The notes: generated by a model from the sequence alone, not told the origin. Numbered from the stretch's first letter, positions 8,792 through 18,436 are shown. The stretch is 27,127 nucleotides of DNA from Chara braunii (GCA_003427395.1 BFEA01001189.1:109262-136388), one strand, 5' to 3'. Numbers and translations are program-made.

Positions 8792-8825
8792 AAGCCGTAT
8801 GAGGTAAAAGTTCCATGTACGGTTC
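8792..8825 (+). ncRNA. Group II intron domain V-like fragment
   Basis: The 34-nt segment begins AAGCCGTATGAGGT and ends ATGTACGGTTC. It has the length and sequence of organellar group II intron domain V: the AGC catalytic triad, a lower stem GCCGTA/TACGGT, and a tetraloop-like AAAA closing GAGGT/GTTCC. The upper stem has one clear mismatch. Adjacent TCTGTCGTAGAGAG resembles the linker after domain V in chloroplast introns. I cannot identify the rest of an intron or the flanking exon, so this is probably a short fossil of organellar DNA or of a degenerate intron in the nucleus. It is recognised from memory of the domain V consensus. Confidence 0.6.
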
Positions 8826-8829
8826 TGTC

Positions 8830-9134
8830 GTAGAGAGAATTTTTATGCACTACTTTTGGGTACTTCTGAGATTGTTGAAGAACAGTGTAAACATGGGATT
8901 TCTCTTCGCGATATGCTGCACGTCAAGTTCAAAACAAACCAGCGCAGCATTTGCTCTATTTACTTTTTGGCTGGCGCTGCTAGCCAAGAAGGCTGGTAGG
9001 CTGAGCTGCAAAGAATCCGGAAGTAGATAACTTCGTTGCCGAAGAAGTCTGACTGTGAGGGGTAGGGATGATTTAATCTAACTGGAATTTTACATTCACT
9101 GGACTTGATTCGAGGTGTGACCAAATAAGTCCTT
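8830..9134. other. Unassigned sequence
   Basis: Could include the remainder of an organellar insertion after the domain V-like fragment, but I recognise no organellar exon. A plus-strand open frame of 71 codons (8815-9030) has no known domain. Confidence 0.35.
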
Positions 9135-9331
9135 TTGTCTCATAGATTTTTCGTTATTGGCACGAGCTCCTGAAATGTATCCGATCCACTAGCTTCCACT
9201 AAGGAGCAACAGCAACCAACGACCTATTGCTCGTTGTCTTATAGATTTTTCGTCTATTGGCATGAGTTCCTGAAATGTATCTGATCCGCTAGCTTCCCCT
9301 AAGGAACAACAGCAACCAACGACCTATTGCT
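9135..9331. repeat. Tandem duplication, 2 x 99 bp
   Basis: TTGTCTCATAGATTTTTCG at 9135 and TTGTCTTATAGATTTTTCG at 9234 start two copies ending in AACCAACGACCTATTGCT. About 90 percent of positions agree by eye. Confidence 0.95.
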
Positions 9332-9979
9332 TATCAACGAGCAAACCAATCCGTGAAAACTATCTGATATACAAACATCAAACCAACAGTTCAAACGAGC
9401 CTAAGTTGAAGAAGTTACCTTCCAATGCTCGGGAGCCTGCAACTGCGCCTTTTTCAAAATGGCCTTCAATTTACACTACTGCCCCAGGACCGAATCAAAA
9501 TGCTCTTATATAGCCACTCACTTCCCTAAATGCAGAAATGGCATCTGCAAAAGACTGACTGACAATAAAAATGAGCGGATACGGAGAGGAACTCAAGTTA
9601 AAACATCGGCAAACTGCACCTAAAACTGTGGATTAAATCCAGAGCTAGGCATGCTACCTAATCTACGGTGCAGTTACCGGTTCTGGGAAAGTAACTCGGC
9701 CAAAGTGATATCAACTCTACAGCTAGCAGCCAGCTGGTGGGAGTATAAATCCACCAATAATATGGTGCCAGAGGTGTTTATTGCAAACGCAACCACATTT
9801 GTACATAAACCTAAACGCTCGGAAGTTTTGAAAACAAGAGAATGACGCTGTGCTGCTCGGACCATCAGCACTAGACCGACCAGTCATTAGGCTGCGATGA
9901 AAAACTTCTGACTGAACATGGTCATAAACTGGTAAAGCAGGCTGATTCTACAAACAGGCTCACATAAGAGCCAATGAAG
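9332..9979. other. Unassigned sequence
   Basis: AT-balanced single-copy-looking sequence. I see no gene, repeat or RNA signal, and no plant U6-type upstream element (RTCCCACATCG) or convincing TATA box just ahead of the U6-like sequence that follows. Confidence 0.4.
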
Positions 9980-10077
9980 GTGTCCTCTGGGACATCCGTT
10001 AAAAACGGGCTGAATACACAGAAGATTAGCATGGCCCATCGAAACGATGACACCCAAATTGAGAAACGGTCCACATT
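9980..10077 (+). pseudogene. U6 snRNA-derived sequence, probable pseudogene
   Basis: About 98 nt align end to end with U6 spliceosomal RNA. They have the plant-type 5' stem-loop (TGTCC-TCTG-GGACA), the near-invariant core AGAAGATTAGCATGGCCC with the AGC triad, then GATGACAC and the 3' block GAGAAACGGTCC. U6 pairs with U4 and U2 and forms the spliceosome's catalytic core. Changes from the canonical molecule include the 5' splice site-binding ACAGAGA box, read here as ACACAGA, and a rebuilt internal stem-loop, CATCG-AAA-CGATG at 10037-10049. No T-run terminator follows; instead the sequence is A-rich (ACAAAAAACAAAG). Together these favour a retroposed pseudogene over an expressed gene. No target-site duplication was found. 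Confidence 0.8.
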
Positions 10078-10891
10078 ACAAAAAACAAAGAAAAGAAACG
10101 GAGCGCGGAAGGTATTTGTGCCCTAGGTTTGGACACAGCAATACTCCTCTTCCAAATGATACTTGCCATTACGGTTCATTCCAAGTTCATTTCTGCCGCA
10201 TAAAGCATGCCAAGATAAAAAATTTGCAATCTACTTTTTCTCTTTATCCCCTGACACGACTGAATCCACCAGCATTCGCACTCATGGTCTGTCTTGCAGG
10301 ATTACACCAGTCAGACACAAGGCAGTCGCTGACTTATCGGAAACCAACAGCTGTTCTAGAACCAGCTTCAAACACCACAGTGGAGGTGCCTCCACAATAG
10401 GCCCTATCTAGCATTGCTTTATCCGACATCATTTAAACTGCTGAACACTTTCTCAACAGCTACATGTGTTTGTAGCGTTCAGCCTCCGAGCAGGTACACC
10501 TGCAGCAGGGCTCTGTTAGCCCAGCTTCATCATACATTTCATTGTCCCCATAGCAGGTGAGAACGATGTTATTAAAAACGTACTTCTGAATCACTTCACA
10601 TAACGGAATTGCCAGAGGACCCTTTGACCTTACCTTTTGGAGCCACAACTCCAGTGAAAGATTTGATATTAGTAACTTTGAGCTGCACTGACAGTGGCCT
10701 CATTTTTACCCCCTTCACACTGTGACACATATGGAGTCACAATGCAAAGACTAGAAGGCAAGCTGCCGGAGACGGGAACCAACACATTTGATCATGAGCA
10801 AGCAAGCAGCCCCTCCAAGCGCGCACTAGCAGGCACGCTGCCAGAGACAGGAATCGAGGCTGAGGCCATGATATACACAGACACACACACA

Positions 10892-10895
<4 letters not shown>
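10078..10895. other. Unassigned sequence
   Basis: Two overlapping plus-strand open frames (10047-10400, 10163-10411) and a minus-strand one (10460-10648) lack recognisable domains. A short diverged repeat (CTGCCGGAGACGGGAA near 10763 and CTGCCAGAGACAGGAA near 10840, period about 77) precedes the GA microsatellite. Confidence 0.4.
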
Positions 10896-10977
<82 letters not shown>

Positions 10978-11025
10978 NNNNNNNNNNNNNNNNNNNNNNN
11001 NNNNNNNGGGGGGGGGGGGGGGGGG
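10896..11025. repeat. (GA)n tract, 30-N assembly gap, poly-G run
   Basis: An 82-bp (GA)n tract (10896-10977) runs directly into 30 Ns (10978-11007), followed by 18 Gs (11008-11025). The scaffold gap has opened at a low-complexity purine tract, so the true length and sequence here are unknown. Confidence 0.97.
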
Positions 11026-11311
11026 AAGGAAGGGTGGGAGGTTGGTGATTTGATGTCAATGTGAACTGTGATGCAGACTGATATACAGAATGTCTACGCC
11101 CAATCATCGAATTTTGTTTTCTTCAGTAGCACTAGCTTAATTCAAATTTCGTCACTTTTTAGTACCCATCAGCGCCGCTTTGCAGGGTTTCCTTAGGGAC
11201 CGACTCACACTGTGTAGATTGACTGAACGCAGAAACCCTTGGACTTTCGGCGATCATGTTTTTCACCTGATTTTTTGTTACTCATGTCAGCATCTCACTT
11301 CCGATATTAGA
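11026..11311. other. Unassigned sequence
   Basis: No feature recognised between the poly-G run and the following 306-bp repeat. Confidence 0.4.
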
Positions 11312-11880
11312 ATGACGCACGGCTGGACACACAGTCCCCTGGGCTGACGCATGGTACTATTACAGACACTGCCTGCGCACCACCCGGGGGTCAGTCCATG
11401 GGTGTTGTATGCTGGCCTAGACTTCACGTTGGTTGCTGGTTGTTGTTGGCTTTGGTCGCTCTGATGATCTCTCCCAGCCCGGACATTACACACATTATAT
11501 CCACTTCCCACGGGTAGTACATGTGGTAGAACCCTCCAGTTGATGTAGTTCAGTGGTTATGAGGTTGCGGGTTCAAAACTCCACAGCCTTGCGCATGGAC
11601 ACCGGCAGGGCGTTAAGATGACGCACGGCTGGACGCAAACTCCCCTGGGCTGACGCATGGTACTATGACAGACACTGCCTGCGCACTACCCGGGGGTCAG
11701 TCCATGGGTGTTGTATGCTGGCCTAGACTTCAAGTTGGTTGCTGGTTGTTGTTGGCTTTGGTCGCTCTGATGATCTTCCCCAGCCCGGACATCACACACA
11801 TTATATCCACTTCCCACGGTAGTACCCTCCAGTTTCATACTGTCGGTCACAGGTTCGAGTCCAGTTCCGGACTTTGGGGG
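11312..11880 (+). repeat. SINE-like tandem pair, period 306 bp
   Basis: A unit beginning ATGACGCACGGCTGG at 11312 recurs at 11618 with few changes through CCACTTCCCACGG. Near the end of copy 1, TAGTTCAGTGG (11546-11556) fits the tRNA-type A box TRGYNNANNNG, and GTTCAAAAC (11571-11579) fits the B box GWTCRANNC. Only 25 bp separates their starts, as if the anticodon arm of a tRNA-like head had been deleted. Copy 2 has diverged here but keeps a B-box-like GGTTCGAGTCC near 11852. These are hallmarks of Pol III-derived short interspersed elements. No A-tail or target duplication was defined, so the family is unassigned. Confidence 0.55.
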
Positions 11881-12227
11881 GGGGTCCTGTCCAGATAGGC
11901 CTGTCTCTACCACATACACCCACACGCAGAGATACCACCCCAGATAGCACAACCACAATACATAGTCTATCACATACCATACACACATACTATACACACA
12001 CACACAGCTCAAGGTACACACACACATGTACTAGTGGAGGTGATAAGAGCACCTCTCACCAGTACTCAGTACTCACCTCGCAGATGCTCCATGGTGGGAA
12101 GCAGCATCTGCTATGAAATTGGGTCCACATACACATTACGAACACACACATAGCCCACGGGCACACATCTAAGATACAGAGTACATACACACATACACAA
12201 CCATAGGGCTGGGAGGAGGTCCCGATC
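11881..12227. repeat. CA-rich low-complexity sequence
   Basis: Interrupted CA repeats (for example 11993-12006) and CACATACACAC-type stretches throughout. Nothing coding was recognised. Confidence 0.75.
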
Positions 12228-12555
12228 AACTGATAATAATGATAGGCGTCCGATGATAAGTATCCCCCTTAATATCAGCTAGGTCTGTGGTGGGTGAGTA
12301 GAGGGCATGAGTCGCTGGTTGGTCTGGATCAACTAATGATGATGATAGGCGTCTCGATGATAAGTACCCCCCTTAATGTCAGCTAGACTGTGTGTGGCAG
12401 ACTAGGGCTGTGGTGGGGAAGTAGAGGGCGTGAGTCACTGGTTGGTCTGGATTAACTGATAATGATGATAGGCGTTACGAGGATAAGCACCCCGCAATTA
12501 AAATCATCTAGGACTGTGGTGGGTGAGTAGAGGGTGTGAGTTACCAGTTTGGTCA
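12228..12555. repeat. Three tandem units of ~103-123 bp
   Basis: GATAGGCGT occurs at 12241, 12344 and 12467. Each is preceded by AACTGATAATRATG-like sequence and followed by GATAAG, a CTAG block, GGTGGGTGAGTAGAGGG and GTTGGTCTGGAT-like ends. The third unit runs into the SINE candidate that follows. Confidence 0.9.
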
Positions 12556-12906
12556 ACTTAGGGGCTAGTAGGAGATTGCTTGGGCCTGGCATCCAAAGTT
12601 CCCGTGCGACGAGGCTCGTTCGATTCCGCTTCCACCAGGGCTGGGTCATGGCTAGCCCTGGTGACTGTCACTACTGTTCGGTCCAAGTTCCCCTCTTTAC
12701 CAAGTAGGGGTAATGGTCCTGAGTGCTGGTCACACTGAGGTAGGATAGTAGAGATAGGGGGTGCGCGAGGAGTATTGACGTGAGGATGGAATGGGAAGGT
12801 AGCCTCGTTCTCTCAGGACGACCATGGCTGACCGCTCCTGGCGATCAATGTGTGCCTAGTAACCGGCCTCTACAACACCCTGGGCTTTTATTATATAAAA
12901 AAAAAG
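12550..12906 (+). mobile_element. SINE candidate with tRNA-like head and A-tail
   Basis: The 5' part resembles a tRNA. GGCTAGTAGGAGATTGC matches a D-arm/A-box region, TTGGGCCTGGCATCCAAAG resembles an anticodon arm, and CGTTCGATTCC (about 12611-12621) matches the B box at a tRNA-like distance. It is followed by a ~270-bp body unrelated to tRNA and a terminal TTTTATTATATAAAAAAAAA (about 12886-12905). This order (tRNA-like promoter, body, A-rich tail) is that of a SINE mobilised by a LINE. I could not find a clean target-site duplication, and the 5' limit is blurred by the upstream tandem units. Confidence 0.6.
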
Positions 12907-13076
12907 CATACAATCTGGGCTGTTCCCCTTTTGACTTTGGATCTTAGCACCCAAAGTCTGTCTGCGCAATGCTCAGTTGCAAGTACTTGGAGTTTCCTTG
13001 GGGTTGGTCAACCTTCCGGCCACCCTAGCCCATCCAGTGCTCAAAGAGAGAACAAAGAGGAGAAGGAGAGCAAAGA

Positions 13077-13145
13077 GGTGGAGATCTTCGGAGGTGAAGA
13101 TCTTCGGAGGTGGAGGGTGGGGGGGGGCCGGGGGCGGGGGCAGGG
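13077..13145. repeat. 16-bp duplication and G-rich tract
   Basis: GTGGAGATCTTCGGAG is followed directly by GTGAAGATCTTCGGAG. The sequence then becomes a G-rich stretch with several G3-G8 runs (13117-13145) that could form G-quadruplexes. Confidence 0.88.
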
Positions 13146-13199
13146 GGGCCATGGAGAAGCAACAACAGAAGGGCAAAAGAAACAGAATACAAATGCCTG

Positions 13200-13201
<2 letters not shown>

Positions 13202-13250
<49 letters not shown>

Positions 13251-13275
13251 CCCCCCCCTCCCCCCCCCACCCCCA
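13202..13275. repeat. (CT)n microsatellite followed by C runs
   Basis: An uninterrupted CT repeat (13202-13247) is followed by CCCCCCCC-type runs to about 13275. All long frames crossing it are low-complexity Ser-Leu or Arg-Glu products and are not genes. Confidence 0.97.
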
Positions 13276-13584
13276 AAGAAGCTGCTAACTCCCATAAGCA
13301 AGTCTGCTTTTTGGCACTTAGCACAGCAATAGGTGTTCAATAAATCGCATGGCTACCGAGGGCCTAAACACCAGGCCAATCCGGACAGTTCGGATTTCAT
13401 CTTGACATAGTCGGACTGTCTGAACATCCACATATGTCCACATATGTGTACATCACACTGTCCAGATATGTACAGTTACAAATCTTCTTCCTTTCTTATA
13501 TGGGTCTTTTAAGTTTGTTCGCTATTAGTATAATTATTTCTTTTCTTTTCAGGGGGCTCAAGGTTCGGAGTTGGGGGGAGAGGG

Positions 13585-13800
13585 GTTCGGTGCGGGGGGA
13601 CAGAGGTTCAGAGTTTGGGAGAAGTATTCAAGTGGTAGTGAGGAGAAGCTAGGTGGTTTGATGTGGGGTGGGGGAGAGGTTGGCAGGGGGCGAAAGAGGT
13701 TCGGTGTGGGAGGAGAGGATTCAGAGTTGGGAAGAGGGATTTCTGTGGTGGTAGAGAAGCTAGGAGGTCTGAAGCGGGGGAGAGCGGGTCTAAGTGGGTG
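13585..13800. repeat. G-rich degenerate duplication, period ~114 bp
   Basis: GTTCGGTGCGGGGGG at about 13585 and GTTCGGTGTGGGAGG at about 13699 start two diverged copies, both containing TTCAGAGTT(T)GGGA(A)GA and GAGAAGCTAGG. G runs continue to about 13840 on the plus strand. Confidence 0.8.
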
Positions 13801-13840
13801 AAACTAGGGGGTGGGGGGGAGCAGGGGGGGATTCAGAAAG

Positions 13841-14046
13841 GGGGAAACTGGTGGGCGGAAAAATTCCAGTAGGGGAAAACGGCAGGTCACTTTGCCAGGC
13901 TGCCTTTTCCTAAACACGGTCCAGCTGGTCTGCGTGGCTGGTCCCAGTCCCAAAATAGAAAGTGGCAATGTTGAGGGACGGCCCTCGACTGTTTGTCCAG
14001 GCCTCCCCCTTCTTTTAAGAATTTGTAAGTTTTGCGCCCCCTTGCC
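13841..14046. other. Unassigned sequence
   Basis: Transition from G-rich to C-rich sequence. I recognise no gene. Confidence 0.4.
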
Positions 14047-14512
14047 CCCTCTGATGGGCCTCCAACGGACCCATTTCCAGACATCAGAGGCCGGACCATC
14101 TGAACACTTGTCCAGATATCTGTATGGAAAATATAATAAAAACAGTCAGTCCAGACACCCCAACTCCTCCCCCGCCCACCCCTTAATGAATTTGTAGGTT
14201 TTGCTACCCCCCACTGCCTCTACCCCCTGATGGGCCTCCAACTGGCCGGTTTCCAAACATCAGAGGTCGGCCTGTCCAAACACTTGTAAACATATCATTA
14301 AGGTAGCTATTGGGTCACCGCCTCCCCATCAAAGCCTACAAATGTCTTGAAGATTGGACCCTGATGGATAGTGTCAGCCATCCATCAACAATAGCGCCCC
14401 CTTACCCCCCTCTCACTATTAATGCCCCCCTCCCTCTCGCCCTGCCCCAGGCCAAACATCAGAGGTCGGCCTGTTCAAACACTTGTAAAGATATTGTTAA
14501 GGTAGCTATTGG

Positions 14513-14564
<52 letters not shown>

Positions 14565-14704
14565 ATTGTCCGCCTCCCCATCGAAGCCTACAAATGTCTT
14601 GAAGATTAGACCCTGATGGATAGTGTCAGCCATCCATCGACAATAGCGCCCACTTCCCCCCCCCTCGCTATTAATGCCCCCCTCCCTCTCGCCCTGCCCC
14701 AGAC
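14047..14704. repeat. Tandem array, 199-bp period, with a C50 run
   Basis: AAACATCAGAGGTCGGCCTGT occurs at 14255 and 14454. Both are followed by the same ~195 bp ending CTCTCGCCCTGCCCCAG. A more diverged partial copy starts CTGATGGGCCTCCAAC near 14052. In the last copy, the site reading GGGTCACCGCC in the other copy carries an uninterrupted run of 50 C (14515-14564) plus ATTGT. The run is either a homopolymer expansion or an assembly/sequencing error. Confidence 0.93.
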
Positions 14705-16111
14705 ATTTCAATTATCAGGGCATCAAATATGCATGTACTGAAGATTCATTTCTCATCACGGATTTGTTAGAACAACAGTGACTAATGATACCTAAAGCTT
14801 CAGCACAAAAGGAAGAAGGTAGAGTCATGAGAGCTGCATTCAAGCCAAGCAAAAGTGATTGGTCTATGATGAGACAAAGTGAATTGCTCATGGAGAAACA
14901 TCCCCTCCACCCTCCCTCCCAACCCCCACATCCATCAGGCCTCTAACAAATGAATTCAACTCAATACTCCTCAGTTACCAACTTGACCAAAAGCTTCATC
15001 ACCAAAAGAACCACCTAAGGCCTTCATAGCTGCATCCAGGCCAGTCAGAGATGTTAGCTCTGAACAATAGACATTATTTCCTGCCTGGCTCACAATTTAA
15101 GGTCATTCAGTCTGATAACACCATACTACTATAGTCATTTCGTTGAGCAGTTAATTACTTTCTGAGGCATCAACACCTTTCAGGGCTTGACATCAGGAAT
15201 AGATCTATTTTCACATTGACATTGAAATCCATATTTTGGAGCTCAATTGACCTCAATCAACAAGAGCTCTTCCCAACAAGAACACAATGACAACATCACA
15301 TGATTGACATCCCAAACCAAACATTTTTCAGCCATGAATCATCGCAATACAGCAACCTACAAACAGAGCGGACCAAAAAGGATCAAGATGGGACCACCCT
15401 GATAGATCCAAATAGCTAAGCGATGTGCGTTCTGCATATCTTCATTTTGGGACGTCTCATGTCATAGTCATCTCTCCCCAGAAGATGATTCAGTGACTTC
15501 TGCTTTCCGACACATTCACCACCTTCACTCTATGCCTGCTGATTCTCTTGACCATTTCTTCTTCACTGGGTCCCCCAACCCATGGCATGCAACCAACCCC
15601 AATAAATAGAGGAGATGCATCGGCAAAACTTCAACATGCTTCGAGACTTTCATCGCTTCAGACAAACCCACTTGCCATCGCTGGGGACTGTACCTTTGCA
15701 AGGGTTATATTCTTGATCGCACAATCCCCGCAACCCGTATCCCTTCCCCCCTCCCCCCCCCCAATCACCCAACAGCACAGCGCACCCCTCTGTCTATAAT
15801 GAGGAACTCCTCCAGCTTAACCATGTTTTGCTATCTGTGTGTTTCCCTTCACTTTCGATCCACATCATCTGCATTACCGTCTTCACCCAAATAGGACATA
15901 CGGTCATTATCACTGCATCTAGACTGAAGATGGCCCAAATGTGCAGGCATAATTACCGTATATTCTGTTCGGGTTCCGACGGTAGGCATTTGCATCAACC
16001 ACATTTGCTCAACAACAACATGCCAAACAAAACTTTGCCACAGCAAAGATAAATTGATTTTTCTCAGAAGTTGATAGACAATTTCTGTTAAACATAAGCT
16101 TTGACATAACA
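14705..16111. other. Unassigned sequence
   Basis: About 1.4 kb of single-copy-looking, AT-balanced sequence. Open frames are short (a plus-strand 83-codon frame at 15548-15799, a minus-strand 134-codon frame at 15849-16253) and show no recognised domain. C runs occur near 15747. No exon with convincing splice signals could be supported. Confidence 0.4.
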
Positions 16112-16146
16112 CCACAGCCCTTGGACAGAAAGAGTCAGGGCTGTGG
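16112..16146. repeat. Perfect 10-bp stem, 15-nt loop hairpin
   Basis: CCACAGCCCT (16112-16121) and AGGGCTGTGG (16137-16146) are exact reverse complements around a 15-nt loop. The loop itself contains GAC and GTC that could extend pairing. Confidence 0.85.
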
Positions 16147-16482
16147 AAGCTATTCCATAGGCGTCGCTCCACTACTCTCCACATGCACAGAAGACAAAAA
16201 ATATGGTGGTGTATCTTCCCATTTTCTGCGAAAGTTTCATTCTCATTTTGCACATCTCATTTTGCATTTCGTGACATAGCGGAGCGAGGCCGCCTGTAAT
16301 GAAAACTGGAGCTCAAAGCAGGCAGAGAGCAAAGGGATGTGAATGAGTGGGACAGGAGGGAATGAAAGGTTAGGCACACAAAGCTGGTAGACTGAGGAAG
16401 CGAGCAAGTGAGAAAATGAGGATGGGGGAGGGTGGCGGTGCCACCGTGGGGGAGCAAAGAAGTGGAGTGAGGGAAACAGCAC

Positions 16483-16623
16483 ACTCACACTAGGACATTC
16501 CTGAGTATATCTGACTGCAATTCCGGCGGTCCTGGATATATCTGACCGGATTAGAGACGGTCCTGGATGTATCTGACTGCAAATATGCATAGAGATAAGT
16601 CGGAAAAGTCCTAGCGTGAGTAT
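16483..16623. mobile_element. MITE-like inverted-repeat element with three 31-bp units
   Basis: The left end ACTCACACTAGGAC (16483-16496) and the right end GTCCTAGCGTGAGT (16608-16621) are near-perfect inverted repeats with one mismatch. Pairing is partly extendable outward, giving ACACTCAC versus ATACTCAC. Inside, ATCTGAC recurs at 16509, 16540 and 16571 within TCCTGGATATATCTGAC-type units, a 31-bp direct repeat. The element is about 140 bp with no coding capacity. I did not find a clear target duplication, so transposition is inferred from termini only. Confidence 0.5.
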
Positions 16624-17544
16624 ACCCCGAGAGAGTGAAGATGGGAGTGAGGAGACGGGGAGGAGAGGAACAGTCGAAAGAAAAAAGGGAAGGACTGGAA
16701 CATTGGTTGAGAATACAAGACCACTGCTAACGATTAATTCATCAGAAACCCTGAATGGACAACGTTAGGCCTGACCACTCTTAAGCCTGGAATGAACACT
16801 CCATAATTTATTGAGAGCCCTAGAATGGCCAAGCAACAATCCAAAGTCTAGGTCTTGAGGAAGACGAGACCATAGAGAAATCCTTCTGTTCCATCCGGAA
16901 CAGCCAATAACTCACTGTCACCTTTGTCTTTCCTATCATCCTTGTATAGCAGCCTACAAACTCTTGCAAATCCTACAAGGTGTTCTGCTCCACAGGCCAT
17001 GACTCTATCTACCCAACTGAATGAACCAAGCAGGCACACTCAGGAACAATTTATTTATAAATTATTGCCATTATTGGACAATTACACGGAAATTTCCCCG
17101 GTGAATCTGAACCGCAGTTACCGCACGCATCTCCAGCTCCATCCCTGTTCTCTGACAAATCACATTTGCACATTGTGCATGAGGATTCATACTCTTGACC
17201 ATTACTACTGCTTTAGAAATACAGCCCCTGTTCTGCAGGTCAGGCTTACCCTATCCTTTTCCTGGGCCGATCCCAGGGGCCCAGGCCTCACTCATGGCCC
17301 CCGCCAATCCTCATATTCTTCGCGCTTAAACCACTATCCCTTATCTCAATGATAAATCAAGAATCTAGTTTTTGCCCTCTTATTTACACGCACCTACTAC
17401 TGTACACAGAGAGCAGCTCATTAAAGGAAACTCCTTCCAAGTTCAGACCGATGAAAAGCAAGATGTAGGACTGTCAAAGAACTCGATGCTGCCATTAGAA
17501 AGAGTTTGCAACAGAAAGACACAGATCATAATAATATCCCGGGT

Positions 17545-17575
17545 GGCTCGCCCAACTGGATTCGCTTAGCGAGCC
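17545..17575. repeat. 7-bp stem hairpin
   Basis: GGCTCGC (17545-17551) pairs with GCGAGCC (17569-17575) around a 17-nt loop. I do not recognise it as an RNA gene. Confidence 0.7.
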
Positions 17576-17929
17576 TTATTCATACTGTGCTTCTACAGTT
17601 GTCGCCATCTACAGTCAGTGCAATGAACCAACAAAAAGCCCGTTCAATTAACCCTCTCAACAAAACCCAACCTTAATATTGATGCACTTTTATGGCTGTC
17701 CCCAGTCCGCACCAGTGACAGCCTACTTAATCACTCGTTGAACACATCAACAATCAACCATCCTCCACCAACCATCAACCACCCTCCACATCTCTCCGTT
17801 TACATTTTCATGGTCGGCATGCACACTAGGCGGCGTGTTATGAGCACTAGAACGTCCACGACCATGTACCCCCTGACCTAATTGCGATCAGAGGTTGCCA
17901 TTTGCGATGTTCACAACAAGCATCAATAC

Positions 17930-17952
17930 TGGCCATCTGCCTGCGATGGCCA
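17930..17952. repeat. 8-bp stem hairpin
   Basis: TGGCCATC (17930-17937) and GATGGCCA (17945-17952) are exact reverse complements around the 7-nt loop TGCCTGC. Confidence 0.8.
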
Positions 17953-18436
17953 TTGTTTTAACAACTAGAGGAGTTCGACATCAGCTTAAGCTACCATTTT
18001 ACAACGGCAATAGCCACCTTTAGCCGTCATTTAAATGGTACACTAGCAAAGATTCAATAAGCTTCTGTCTTCAATTTAAAAACTCGTAGAAATCGAAATG
18101 ACCTTAAGTGATCGTTTCAATTTACCCGTGTAGATCAACAACACCTTGAAGACACCAATCCTAGTCATCATTTTCAATAGATTCCAGCATCTTGTTCTTC
18201 AGTGTCCTGCCCGCCCGCCCGCCCCCCTACAAATGTGTGTTGTGTGTTCACCCCCTCAGCGGCGCCACCATCGTAATAACGGTCGGGTTGCACGTTTCGT
18301 ACCTTCCACGATGACATTTGATATAAGGCTGACAGGCTCGCCGACCACCCCATCAGACCTCACAGGCGTATAGCATATCCGTAGCCGACATCCTATGTCC
18401 GATGATGTCAATAACACCGAATCTGCACCAATCCAC

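Larger units (their letters stand above)
16624..18436. other. Unassigned sequence with small hairpins
   Basis: No gene recognised; open frames are short and lack domains. A plus-strand 142-codon frame (16924-17352) reads like chance openness. It holds two stem-loops listed separately, a short ATCAACCA/CCTCCAC repetitive stretch near 17747-17790 and a (CCCG)n run near 18208-18224. Confidence 0.4.

Noticed and set aside
11544-11580. Functional tRNA gene
   Set aside because: A and B boxes match, but the anticodon arm is missing and no acceptor stem pairs; better explained as a SINE-like relic.
12228-12555. CRISPR-like array
   Set aside because: Only three contiguous diverged units without unique spacers, in eukaryotic DNA.
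12550-12640. Functional tRNA gene
   Set aside because: Head is tRNA-like but no clean acceptor stem closes it, and a body plus A-tail follow directly, favouring a SINE.
13025-13340. Arg-Glu repeat frames on the minus strand and Ser-Leu frames on the plus strand
   Set aside because: Low-complexity translation of CT/GA repeats, present in several frames.
15849-16253. 134-codon minus-strand frame as a gene
   Set aside because: No domain, no splice context, and the frame length is within chance for this composition.
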